Source: an uncultured Pseudomonadota bacterium
GTDB taxonomy: Bacteria > Myxococcota_A > UBA796 > UBA9615
Assembly (NCBI GenBank): GCA_937891735.1
Contig: CALAGR010000481.1
Location: forward strand, 1-39,971
Direction of reading: 5' to 3'
Length of the DNA: 39,971 bases
The position numbers were made by a program, and so were the translations under genes. Below are positions 26,283-34,599 of this stretch, piece after piece (within the stretch, counting starts at the first letter, position 1; every line of letters starts with the position of its first letter). A model generated the notes under the pieces. It did not search any database, had not been told where the DNA came from, and saw only the letters and a list, made by a program, of their open reading frames with translations.

Positions 26283-27407
26283 GTGCCTGCTTCCAAGTCT
26301 CAGATCTGGCTCGCCGCAGAGCTCGGCGCCCTCTGCTCTCGGGTGACCGCGCTCGATGCCTCGGCAGACACGCTCCTGCGCGGGCTCTGCGCGCTGCTCG
26401 AGGCGGACGGCGCGCTGCTCGCGGTGCGCCTGGAGGACGGTTCGGTGGCGGCGTGGACCACCGGCCTCGAGGACCTGCGGGCGCGGGGCCTGCTCGGCGA
26501 GGGGTTGGAGCCGGTGGGGCTGGCGGCCCTCGCGTCGGGGCAGTTCCCCTGGCGCATGACCGAGGTCGAGCACCCCTGCGATCCCGTGCAGGACGCGCTC
26601 GAGGAGGAACTGCTAAACAAGCTCGGCGTCGAGCGGCTGCTGCGTCTCGGCGTGCCGGGGGCGGTGTGCCTCGTCTGCCGGTTTGCCGGCCGGGACGACT
26701 TCTCGGACGAGGTGACCCGGGTGCTCGGCCTGCTCCAGGCGCCGTTGGCGGATGCTCTGCGGGCTCCAGGTCGGGAGCCCGCAGCCCTGGATGCGGTGGT
26801 CGTCCCGATCCCGGACTCGTTTTCGCCCAGGATCGACACCGACGCCCTGCGGGCCTGGGCCATGTGCCCCGTGCCCCTGGTGCTGCTCGACGAGACCGCG
26901 CTGGTCCTGTCCGCGAACCGGGCCGCGCGCCGGAAGGTGGACGTCCGGGGGGACCCGCCTACGCTGCCGAGCTGGCTGGCGGAGATCGTCAAGTCCCGCC
27001 TGGCCGACCTGCACGCCAACGGGCTGCCGGACGATGCGTCGGGCGACTACCAGTTCGTGCGTTCTGCGGGAACGCGCCGGATGGTCCGTCTTGGCCTCGC
27101 GCCGGTCGCGCCCGACGACGCCAAGGGGCGCGCGGCGGAGGTGGATCGGTGGCTGCTGTCCATCGAGCACGGCGGACCGACCCTCGAGGAGCGCGTCGCC
27201 ACGACCGTCGAGCGGTTCGGCCTGACCCAGAAGGAGGCCGACATCCTCGACCTGCTCGCCGAGGGGCTCACCAACGGCAAGATCGCCGAGGCCGTGATGA
27301 TCGTGGAGGCCAGCGTGAAGTACCGGCTCAAGCGGATCATGGAGAAGACCGGCACCGAGAACCGCACCGACCTGTTGGCGACGGTCTACTCCCAGACCCC
27401 GGATTAG
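26283..27407 (+). CDS. LuxR-type HTH regulator with GAF-like N-terminus
   Basis: 374 aa from GTG 26283, preceded by TTGGAG at 4-5 nt. The C-terminal 61 residues (314-374) are a LuxR/NarL-type helix-turn-helix: LTQKEADILDLLAEGLTNGKIAEAVMIVEASVKYRLKRIMEKTGTENRTDL. The N-terminal half looks like a GAF-type sensory fold (DTLLRGLCALLEADGALLAVRLEDGSVAAW and later LLRLGVPGAVCLVCRF). A PAS-like strand-helix follows at about 200 (CPVPLVLLDETALVLSANRAARRKV). There is no receiver domain and no kinase partner, so it probably senses a ligand or redox state directly. It is divergent from the acyl-CoA dehydrogenase (196-bp gap holding the FadR-like site), which may be one of its targets; that is inference. 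Confidence 0.82.
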   Translation: MPASKSQIWLAAELGALCSRVTALDASADTLLRGLCALLEADGALLAVRLEDGSVAAWTTGLEDLRARGLLGEGLEPVGLAALASGQFPWRMTEVEHPCDPVQDALEEELLNKLGVERLLRLGVPGAVCLVCRFAGRDDFSDEVTRVLGLLQAPLADALRAPGREPAALDAVVVPIPDSFSPRIDTDALRAWAMCPVPLVLLDETALVLSANRAARRKVDVRGDPPTLPSWLAEIVKSRLADLHANGLPDDASGDYQFVRSAGTRRMVRLGLAPVAPDDAKGRAAEVDRWLLSIEHGGPTLEERVATTVERFGLTQKEADILDLLAEGLTNGKIAEAVMIVEASVKYRLKRIMEKTGTENRTDLLATVYSQTPD

Positions 27408-27422
27408 CGCCCCGCTGCGGGG

Positions 27423-29210
27423 CTACTCCGTCCGCAGGATGATCACCCAGGCGCTGCCCAGGCTGATCACGTCGCTGGTCTGGCCCGGGGCCAGGGCGTT
27501 GACGACGCTGGCGATCTCGGCGCGCATCTCGGTCTTGTTGATGTAGCCCACGTCGCCGCCACGGGCCGCCTCGGGTCCCTGTCCGAAGCTGCGCGCCACC
27601 TGCACGAACGGGGTGCCGCTGGCCAGCGCGCCCGCGGCTTCGTTCGCCTTTGCCTGGTCGAGCAGCAGGATCCGGCTGATCCGAACGCCGCCCGCCTTGC
27701 CCGCGTTGTGCGCCCGCCGTGCGGCCTCGATGGACGCGCGCTCGGCCTGGATGGAGGGGTTGTTGGGGGCCACCGCCTCGATCTTGGTGAGCTCCGCGAG
27801 GGCCTCGTCGTACTGGCGGGCCTCCCGCAGGATCGTGACCAGCTGGGCCTGCGCGGCCAGGAAGCCCGGCGCGATGACCAGGGCCTTTCGGATCGAGGCC
27901 GCCCCCGAGGCGAAGTCGCCCATCGCGGCCTGGGTCGTGCCGTACTGCACCCACAGCGTGGGGTCGGCAGGGTTCATCGCGATCGCCTTGTCGTACCAGG
28001 CCAGCGCCGTGTCCGCGTCTCCCTCGGCGAGCCAGGTCAGCGCGAGCGCGGTGATCGCGTCCGGGTCCCGGGGATCCAGACGGTGCGCCGCCTGCAGGTG
28101 GCCCCGGGCGTCCCCGGCGCGATCCAGGCCGAGCAGCAGGTAGCCCAGGTTGTATCGGGCGGCCCCGTCGTCGGGCGCGAGCTCCACCGCCTTGGACAGC
28201 GACGCCAGCGACTCCTCGGCCTTGTTCAGGGAGGCCTGCACGAGCCCCAGTCGCATCCAGCCCGGCGCGAAGTCCGGGACCAGCGCGATCAGCTCCTTGT
28301 ACTTCTGCTCGGCGGTGGCCGGATCGGTGGTCTCCGCCTCCAGCGCCGCGGCGAGGGGCTCGAACGCGCTGGCCGGCGTCTTGCCGCTCGCGATCCGCTG
28401 CACGAGCTCTCGGGAGCCTGCCACCGTGCCGTTGCGCGGGTTGATGGCGAGGGCCACCTCGAAGTGGGCGATGGCGTCCTCGTACCTGTGCAGGCGCACG
28501 TACACGTAGGCCAGGTTGACGTGGGCGAGGGGGTACCCGGGCGCCTTCTGGGTCGCCATGGCGAGCTTCTCCGCGGCCTCCTCGTTCCGGCCATCGCGGC
28601 TGAGCACGGCTCCCCAGTTCAGCCACGCGTGGTGGTCGGTCGGATCGACGTCCGTGGCGGTCTTCCAGGCGGCGAACGCGGCCTCGTGGTCCCCCTTGCG
28701 CACGTACGCGGCGGCGAGCCGGTTGTGCACGTCGCTGCGGGTCGGGGCGGCGGCGGCGGCGCCCTTGAGCAGGCCGATGGCGTCGTCCACGCGGCCCTCG
28801 AGCAGCGCGAGGCTGCCCAGCCCTTGCAGGGCCCAGTGGTGGTTGCTGTTCAGGGCCAGCGCGGCGCGGAACTTGTCTCGCGCCCCCGCCAGATCGCCCA
28901 CGGCGGCCAGGGCCCGCCCATGCAGATACACGGCGGCGGCGCCCGTGCCCTTGTTCGCGTACTCCCCGAGCATCTCCCCCGCGAAGCCCTCGGACACCAT
29001 CAGGTCGATGTACTCGCGGTGCAGGTCGATGTCGCCGGGGGCGAGCCGAGCGGCCTCCCGCATCTTCTCGAGCGCCGGATCGGGCAACCCCTGATCCAGC
29101 AGGGACTGCGCGGTGCGCCACGCCCTGGTCGCTTCTGCGCTGCGCTCCGCGCCTGCGATGGACGGCAGGAGCGACAGCGCGAGGGCTACGAGGAAGAGCA
29201 CGATTCTCAT
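27423..29210 (-). CDS. Periplasmic TPR protein with C-terminal parvulin-like domain
   Basis: 595 aa. Signal peptide 1-21 (LFLVALALSLLPSIAGA). Residues about 25-500 are a run of tetratricopeptide repeats, many close to consensus (AAYVRKGDHEAAFAAWKTATDVDP, LAYVYVRLHRYEDAIAHFEVALAINP, LGYLLLGLDRAGDARGHLQAAHRLDP). Residues 510-595 match a PpiC/parvulin rotamase domain (RISRILLLD, ASGTPFVQVARSFGQGPEAARGGDVGYINK, VISLGSAWVIILRTE). The two conserved histidines of active parvulins are absent: ISHIL reads ISRIL and GxHIILR reads AWVIILR. The domain therefore probably binds unfolded protein without isomerase activity, as some SurA domains do. GGAGA lies 4 nt before the ATG. It is divergent from the PEGA gene; together they suggest an envelope-assembly role. 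Confidence 0.85.
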   Translation of the reverse strand: MRIVLFLVALALSLLPSIAGAERSAEATRAWRTAQSLLDQGLPDPALEKMREAARLAPGDIDLHREYIDLMVSEGFAGEMLGEYANKGTGAAAVYLHGRALAAVGDLAGARDKFRAALALNSNHHWALQGLGSLALLEGRVDDAIGLLKGAAAAAPTRSDVHNRLAAAYVRKGDHEAAFAAWKTATDVDPTDHHAWLNWGAVLSRDGRNEEAAEKLAMATQKAPGYPLAHVNLAYVYVRLHRYEDAIAHFEVALAINPRNGTVAGSRELVQRIASGKTPASAFEPLAAALEAETTDPATAEQKYKELIALVPDFAPGWMRLGLVQASLNKAEESLASLSKAVELAPDDGAARYNLGYLLLGLDRAGDARGHLQAAHRLDPRDPDAITALALTWLAEGDADTALAWYDKAIAMNPADPTLWVQYGTTQAAMGDFASGAASIRKALVIAPGFLAAQAQLVTILREARQYDEALAELTKIEAVAPNNPSIQAERASIEAARRAHNAGKAGGVRISRILLLDQAKANEAAGALASGTPFVQVARSFGQGPEAARGGDVGYINKTEMRAEIASVVNALAPGQTSDVISLGSAWVIILRTE

Positions 29211-29309
29211 GAGGTCTCCGCCGACGGGCTCGGATCACCCGGATCCGCGTTCGAGGGCGCGCGAAGAGTGCCTGACCGCCCCACGCCGTCAAGACATTGG
29301 ACCGTGGGG

Positions 29310-29315
29310 TAGAGT
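29310..29315 (+). promoter_or_regulatory. Possible -10 box of the PEGA gene
   Basis: TAGAGT ends 15 nt before the GTG at 29331 (18 nt before ATG 29334). The spacing is longer than for the leaderless group, so a short leader is likely. No clear -35 is visible. Confidence 0.3.
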
Positions 29316-29330
29316 TCTCCAGGTCGTATC

Positions 29331-30734
29331 GTGATGGATCCCGCTTCCCAATCCCGCAGCTCCAGAGGCCGGCGCGTCGCCGCCCTGGGCACCGTCGTGG
29401 CGCTGCTCGCGTGGCTCGGATCCCCCTTGCAGATCGACGGGGCGTTCGGCGTGCGCACGGTGATCGCTCAAGAGCGGCCGTCGGTGGCCGTCCTGGGGGT
29501 GCACGGCTCCGGGGAGCAGGACGACGAGACCCTGGCCGCCATCGACAAGTCGGTCTTCGAGGGCTTCAAGATCGCCGCGCGCTACAACGTCCTGCCCACC
29601 GAGGACCTGCGCGAGCGGTTCCTGCCGGCGCGGGGCCAGCTGCTCGAGAGCGTGTTCCTGGGCGGCGCCCGAGACGCCTTCCAGGAAGGCCGGATCCACT
29701 ACGAAGCGGCGCGCTTCGAGCAGGCGATCAAGGCCTTCCGCCGGGCCGAGTCCGAGGTCGCGGGGAGCACCGAGTTCCTGCACGACCAGCGTCTGATCGT
29801 GGACGTGCAGCTGTACATCGGGCTCGCCTACGCGTCGATGGGCCAGAAGGACGACGCCCGGGAGGCCTACGGCGAGGTGCTCCGCATGGCGCCCGACCGC
29901 GTGCTCGACACCCTGGAGTACTCGCCCAAGATCGTGTCCCTGTTCGATGACGTTCGGGAGCAGGTCCTGTCGCGCGATCCGGCCACGATGGTGGTGCGCG
30001 CGCCCAAGGGGGCCCAGGTCTTCCTCGACGGCCGTCGGGTCGGCGCCGGGCCGAGCACGCTGGCCAACCTGCCGCCGGGCTTTCACACCGTCCTGGTGGA
30101 GAAGGACGGCGAAGGCCGCTGGTTCCGCGAGCTGACCCTGGAGCCCGGCTCGGAGCAGACGCTGGAGCCCGAGCTGTCCCTCAAGGGGCTCGGACGCGGC
30201 GACGATCCGGTCGAGGGGGCGCGTTCCCGCCTGGTGCGCCGCCTGTACCGCGAGGTGGCTCGGGTCACGGGCACGGATCTGGTGGCCATCGCGTCGTTCG
30301 ATGCGGACGGCAACTTCGTGCTGGCGCTGTACTCCGCCCGGTCCGACACCTTCTCCGAGGGGCTCTCGGCCAGCCTGCGGGCCTCCCCCGGCGCGCGCGA
30401 CGCGTTCATCAAGCAGCTGGTGGAGCGCCTCGCCATCTACGCGGACACGACCGGCGCCATCAAGAGCGAGCGCGTCACCGCCGACACGCCCCCGATGAAG
30501 CTCGGGGCAAACCCCCTGCTCAACAGCCTGCTGTTCGGCGCGGCGCCCGCAGCCGTGGCCGTGGCCCAGACCCAGGAGCCTGCGACTACCCGCACCCGCA
30601 AGCCGGTCAAGCCGGGCGCGGTGGTCGGGGTGATCCTGGGCATCCTCGGGGCTGGCGGAGCGGCCACCGGCATCTACTTCGCCGTGCGGCCCCAGCCCGA
30701 AGCGTCAGGCACCTTTTCCATCGCCATTCCCTGA
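29331..30734 (+). CDS. PEGA-domain protein with TPR-like region and C-terminal membrane helix
   Basis: 467 aa; start GTG 29331 or ATG 29334. A hydrophobic segment near 17-31 (VAALGTVVALLAWLG) is a signal or anchor. A TPR-like region at about 110-190 reads ARDAFQEGRIHYEAARFEQAIKAFRRAE and IGLAYASMGQKDDAREAYGEVLRMAPDRVLD. A PEGA domain at about 220-285 reads TMVVRAPKGAQVFLDGRRVGAG, then TLANLPPGFHTVLVEKDG. A Gly/Ala-rich membrane helix near the end (VVGVILGILGAGGAATGIYFAV) leaves a short tail. This architecture recurs in Myxococcota next to PEGA kinases; its role is unknown, perhaps sensing or scaffolding at the envelope. The last 30 bp overlap, tail to tail, the end of the Lon-like gene. Confidence 0.8.
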   Translation: MMDPASQSRSSRGRRVAALGTVVALLAWLGSPLQIDGAFGVRTVIAQERPSVAVLGVHGSGEQDDETLAAIDKSVFEGFKIAARYNVLPTEDLRERFLPARGQLLESVFLGGARDAFQEGRIHYEAARFEQAIKAFRRAESEVAGSTEFLHDQRLIVDVQLYIGLAYASMGQKDDAREAYGEVLRMAPDRVLDTLEYSPKIVSLFDDVREQVLSRDPATMVVRAPKGAQVFLDGRRVGAGPSTLANLPPGFHTVLVEKDGEGRWFRELTLEPGSEQTLEPELSLKGLGRGDDPVEGARSRLVRRLYREVARVTGTDLVAIASFDADGNFVLALYSARSDTFSEGLSASLRASPGARDAFIKQLVERLAIYADTTGAIKSERVTADTPPMKLGANPLLNSLLFGAAPAAVAVAQTQEPATTRTRKPVKPGAVVGVILGILGAGGAATGIYFAVRPQPEASGTFSIAIP

Positions 30735-32399
30735 ACTCCCCGATCGGGGGGCGGGGGGCGCCGGCGGCTTGCGCGGCGGGTACAGGCGGTCCGACATGCT
30801 TCGCAGCCGGCGCGAGGCCCGTCCGAACACCGTGTCCGCGTCGGGCTCCTCGGCGACACCGGCGGGGCGACCGAGGCCCAGCTCGACGGCCTCCCCGATG
30901 CTGCTCGCGACCCAGACGTGGAAGCGTCCCGCGGCGATGTCCGCCACGACCTCCCGGTCCACCTGCAGGTCCCCGACGCTGGCTTCGGGGATCAGCACGC
31001 CCTGCTGTCCGGTCAGATCCCCCCGATCCCGGCAGGTGCGCCACCAGCCGGCGATCTTCAGGTTCAGGGAGCCCACCGCGATCAGCTCGCCGCGCTGGTT
31101 CATCGCGCCCGTCATGGCGACGTCCTGACGCGCCGGCAAACCGGACAGCGCGCTCAGCAGCGCCACCGCCTCGGCGAGGGTCGCGGAGTCGCCGTCAACC
31201 TTTCCGTAGTTCTGCTCGAACACCAGGGACGCGGACACGGCGAGGGGATGAGACTCCGGCGCGAAGGTCGCGCTGAGCCACGAGCCCAGCTGGAAGACGC
31301 CCTTGTCGAACGAACGCCCCGAGTACCTGGCCTCCCGCTCGATGTTGACGATGCCGTGTCGCCCGACGGACACGCGGGCCGTGATCCGCCCCGGAATGCT
31401 GTAGGACGAAGCGCCCGAGCCGTACACCATCAGCCCGTTGACCACGCCCACGGCCTCGCCCGTCGTGGCCATCTGGAGCTGGTCGCGGCGCAGGCGCGCG
31501 CGGTGGGCTGCCTCCTGGGTACCGCCCCGCCACTGCAGGCGCGCCCAGGCAGCCTCCACATCGGAGCTGCGCAGGCGCTCCTCGTCACCCCGCGAGAGCC
31601 GCGCCTCCGTCAGGATGCGTCGGGCGAGGTTGGGGTCCAGCGCCACGCGGTCCCGTCGGGCCGGCCGGCCCGCGAGCTGCTCCATCACGAACGCGTACGC
31701 CCCGAGCGACACGTCACCGAGGTGTCCGTCCTGGGCGATCCGCTGCAGCAGCGCGACCACCGGCGCGGCCTCGGTTGGGGCGCGGGGCAGGTCGCTGCGC
31801 AGGGTCACCCGCTCGTCCCACAGCTGGTCGAACCGCGCGTCCTGATCGCGCAGGGCCTTGCGGGCCCCGTCCGATCCGATCAGCACGATGGACGCGGCGC
31901 ACGCGTGGGTGACGGTGGCGGCGCCCGGGGTGGCGGGAAGCTCCGTCGTCGCGCCGTGCACGATGGCCTCGATGACCGCGCCGAGGCGAGCTCGATCCGC
32001 GACGAGGTCGTGGGCGTCGAGCACGAGCGCGCTGCGGTCGGCCCGGGCCAGGAGCCCCCGCACTCCCACGCCGCGCAGCGCCGCCTCGGTGGGGTGGGGC
32101 GCGACCTGCACGTGTGCGTCGTCCATCCGTCGGGCGAGGGCGCCCGCGACCTCCACGGCCGAGGTGGCGATGCCGTTGTTCCTGACCATGTCCAGGTGCC
32201 TTGGGTGACCGCCCCGTTGGATGGCCCCGACGAGCCGGTCCAGCGCCTCCACTGCGCGCTCCTGGCCCCACAGGCCCAAGGGCTCGGGCGAGGTCCAGGC
32301 GGCGCGCCGGATCCACACGCGCGGACAGCTCCAACGACAGTCCGCGGCGGCCACCTCCCGAGGAGCGGGGGGAGCGAGAGCGCTGGGGTGGGGCATCAC
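30705..32399 (-). CDS. Lon-type serine protease with degenerate ATPase region
   Basis: 564 aa from GTG 32399 (ATG at 32396 gives one residue less). Residues about 320-505 are a Lon proteolytic domain. Catalytic Ser405 lies in VDGDSATLAEA and Lys448 in AVGSLNLKIAG; their spacing of 43 equals that of Ser679/Lys722 in E. coli Lon. The N-terminal part aligns in outline with the AAA-like part of Lon-related proteases (LGLWGQERAVEALDRLV, SALVLDAHDL). However, the P-loop position reads VRNNGIATSAVE instead of GxxGxGKT/S, so ATP binding is doubtful. A Pro-rich tail ends the protein. Its start overlaps the stop of the Ser/Thr kinase (GTGATG), implying coupled translation and perhaps control by phosphorylation. 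No signal peptide: cytoplasmic. Confidence 0.83.
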   Translation of the reverse strand: MMPHPSALAPPAPREVAAADCRWSCPRVWIRRAAWTSPEPLGLWGQERAVEALDRLVGAIQRGGHPRHLDMVRNNGIATSAVEVAGALARRMDDAHVQVAPHPTEAALRGVGVRGLLARADRSALVLDAHDLVADRARLGAVIEAIVHGATTELPATPGAATVTHACAASIVLIGSDGARKALRDQDARFDQLWDERVTLRSDLPRAPTEAAPVVALLQRIAQDGHLGDVSLGAYAFVMEQLAGRPARRDRVALDPNLARRILTEARLSRGDEERLRSSDVEAAWARLQWRGGTQEAAHRARLRRDQLQMATTGEAVGVVNGLMVYGSGASSYSIPGRITARVSVGRHGIVNIEREARYSGRSFDKGVFQLGSWLSATFAPESHPLAVSASLVFEQNYGKVDGDSATLAEAVALLSALSGLPARQDVAMTGAMNQRGELIAVGSLNLKIAGWWRTCRDRGDLTGQQGVLIPEASVGDLQVDREVVADIAAGRFHVWVASSIGEAVELGLGRPAGVAEEPDADTVFGRASRRLRSMSDRLYPPRKPPAPPAPRSGSSGNGDGKGA

Positions 32400-34450
32400 T
32401 CCTCGACGCGGAAGGTCTTGCGGGCGACTTCACCGCCCTTGACCGACACCTTCTCGGTCCGGTCCAGGCCGGTGCGCTCGTTGACGACGCGGATCGAGTA
32501 GCTGCCTGCCGCGATCTTGTGCTCGAACAGCGGCGTCGTGTCCACGTACGCGCCGTCCACGTACACCTTGGCCCAGCCGGAGCTCACCTGGACGCTGAGC
32601 TTGCCGGGGGCGTCGGACACGGCGCTCTCCGCCTTCGGCTCCAGGGTGCGGCTGAGCCGGCGTCGCTCCCCCGGGGGCGGCGCGTCCACCACGGCCTGCA
32701 CCGACTGGTATCCGCTGATCCGGAACTCGACGTTGTAGGACTCGCCCTCGCGGCCCTCCTTCCAGTTCAGCGGAGTCGAGCCGATCGGCGTGCCGTCCAC
32801 GAAGACCTTGGCGCCCTCGGGGGTGGAGCGGAAGGAGATGATCGACACGGATGGCTCGTCCTGGGCGGTGGGCTCCTCGGGCACGACCGCCCGGGGGGTC
32901 GCCGCCTCCTTCGGCGGGCGGATCGGGGCCACCACCACCGGCGCGGGGGTCGGCGCGTCCGGCTGCTCCTGGGGGATGGCGGTGAGCATGATCTCCGTGT
33001 CGTAGACCTGGCCCGCGACGAGCTCGAGCAGCTTCTCCCGCGGCTCGAACCCGTCGGCGCTGATGCGCAGGGTGTGCTGCACGTCCGGCACCACGAGCCC
33101 GTAGGTCGCCGTGATGGGGGTTCCATCGAGGGTGATGAGCAGGTTCGGGGCGTCCGCGGGCTCGATGACCACCGACAGCGTGGCGGTGGCGTCGTCCACG
33201 GGGGCCGGGTTGATGAACCACGTCACCCCGGCCACCACCACCAGGAGCGCCGCGAGGGCAAACATGATCCCGCTCAAGCCCCGGCGGTCCCGGGACGGCT
33301 CCGGCGGGGTCAACGTGCCCGAGCCGGAGCCGGGCGCCTGGCCGGGGGCGGGCACGATGGCGCTCAGTGGTGCGTCTTCGTCCTCCAGCTCCAGGTCGTC
33401 CTCGACGCCGTAGTGCAGCTCCTGGGCGAGCTTCGTCGCGACCTGGATGGTGTTGCGCTCGCCGCCGATCTCTTCGGCGAACAGATCCTCCATGAACGCC
33501 CGCATGCGCGGCTGCAGGCGCTCGGGGGTCTCCGGGAGCAGGTAGTCCTGCAGATCCCGCTGCATCGACACCGAGTCCTGGTAGCGCGCGTCGCGGTCCA
33601 CGGTGAGCGCGCGCAGGCAGATCCGGTCCAGCTCTGGCGGCACCTGCGGGTTGTAGCTCGACGGCGCAGGCACCTGCCCGGAGCGGATCGCCTCGACGAT
33701 CTCGTAGTCGTTGTCGCGCTTGAAGAGGCGATTTCCCGTCAGCATCTCCCACAGGCAGATGCCCGCCGCGAACAGGTCCGAGCGATGGTCCAGGTCGCCG
33801 CCTCGGGTCTGCTCGGGCGACATGTACTGGAACTTGCCCTTGAGCAGGTGGCGCTCTTCGGACTCGTCCCGGGTGGTCTCCGCCTTCGCGATGCCGAAGT
33901 CGACGATCTTCGCCTGGCCCTCGTACGAGATGAGGATGTTGGACGGAGAGACGTCCCGGTGAACGATGTTCAGGGGCCGGCCGTCGCCGTCGTTGTGCGC
34001 GTGGGCATACCCCAGTCCCCGCACGGCCTCGTGGGTGATCGCGGCGGCGAGGTCCAGCGGCATGCGCTGTCCACGCTCCGCCAGGCGCCGCATGATCGAC
34101 TTGAGGTCCTTGCCGTGCACCGCCTCCATGGCCAGGAACCAGTGGGGGCCCAGCTTTCCGAAGTCGTGGATGTGCACGATGTTCGGATGCACCAGCTGCA
34201 CCGTGAGCTTGGCTTCATCGACGAACATCTCGACGAAGGCGGGATCGTCGGCGAAGCGGCTGAGGATGCGCTTGACCACCAGGAGCTTCTGGAAGCCCGC
34301 GTGGCCGAACGTCTTCGCCAGGAACACCTCGGCCATCCCGCCGACCGCGATCCGGTCGAGCAGGTAGTACTTGCCGAATGGCTCCGGCTCGAACGGCGGG
34401 GGGCCGTTGCTCGCCGTTGCTCCCTGCAGGGACTCGCCCTGGGACTCCAC
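32396..34450 (-). CDS. Transmembrane Ser/Thr protein kinase with three PEGA domains
   Basis: 684 aa from GTG 34450, chosen because a promoter lies just upstream (34505-34534) and AGGG sits about 9 nt before it; GTG 34459 is an alternative, and the frame stays open to 34627. The kinase domain (25-300) has the glycine loop IAVGGMAEVF, Lys60 in VVKRI, HRDVSPSN (164-171), DFG (184-186) and SPEQ. A low-complexity juxtamembrane region leads to one TM helix (391-413). The outer part holds three PEGA domains (about 420-490, 545-620 and 628-684). It phosphorylates cytoplasmic targets in response to envelope signals. The Lon-like protease is translated directly after it and is an obvious candidate substrate; that is inference. 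Confidence 0.93.
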   Translation of the reverse strand: MESQGESLQGATASNGPPPFEPEPFGKYYLLDRIAVGGMAEVFLAKTFGHAGFQKLLVVKRILSRFADDPAFVEMFVDEAKLTVQLVHPNIVHIHDFGKLGPHWFLAMEAVHGKDLKSIMRRLAERGQRMPLDLAAAITHEAVRGLGYAHAHNDGDGRPLNIVHRDVSPSNILISYEGQAKIVDFGIAKAETTRDESEERHLLKGKFQYMSPEQTRGGDLDHRSDLFAAGICLWEMLTGNRLFKRDNDYEIVEAIRSGQVPAPSSYNPQVPPELDRICLRALTVDRDARYQDSVSMQRDLQDYLLPETPERLQPRMRAFMEDLFAEEIGGERNTIQVATKLAQELHYGVEDDLELEDEDAPLSAIVPAPGQAPGSGSGTLTPPEPSRDRRGLSGIMFALAALLVVVAGVTWFINPAPVDDATATLSVVIEPADAPNLLITLDGTPITATYGLVVPDVQHTLRISADGFEPREKLLELVAGQVYDTEIMLTAIPQEQPDAPTPAPVVVAPIRPPKEAATPRAVVPEEPTAQDEPSVSIISFRSTPEGAKVFVDGTPIGSTPLNWKEGREGESYNVEFRISGYQSVQAVVDAPPPGERRRLSRTLEPKAESAVSDAPGKLSVQVSSGWAKVYVDGAYVDTTPLFEHKIAAGSYSIRVVNERTGLDRTEKVSVKGGEVARKTFRVEE

Positions 34451-34504
34451 GCTGCGCACCCTTTCGACGCACTGGGGGACCGGATCGATCCCCAGCAACA
34501 AACC

Positions 34505-34534
34505 ACTATACGGACGGGGGCGGTACCCGCTCAA
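34505..34534 (-). promoter_or_regulatory. Promoter of the kinase-protease operon
   Basis: On the minus strand, TTGAGC (34534-34529), an 18-bp spacer, then TATAGT (34510-34505). Transcription would begin near 34498, giving a leader of about 48 nt to GTG 34450. This argues against starting the kinase at 34627. Confidence 0.55.
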
Positions 34535-34585
34535 GCCGCACCGCGGGCCCGTTCGCGCGCGTGAGCGTACAGGCGTCGCATCCGA

Positions 34586-34591
34586 TAGGCT
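34586..34591 (+). promoter_or_regulatory. TANNNT -10 element, leaderless type
   Basis: TAGGCT ends 8 nt before the GTG at 34600. It is the same hexamer and spacing as at 11443 and has no Shine-Dalgarno. Confidence 0.45.
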
Positions 34592-34599
34592 CACAGTTC

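Noticed and set aside
27412-27422. CCCGC-T-GCGGG hairpin between the convergent LuxR and TPR genes as a terminator
   Set aside because: The stem is short, the loop is too small and there is no U tract on either strand. No convincing intrinsic terminator was found anywhere in the window.
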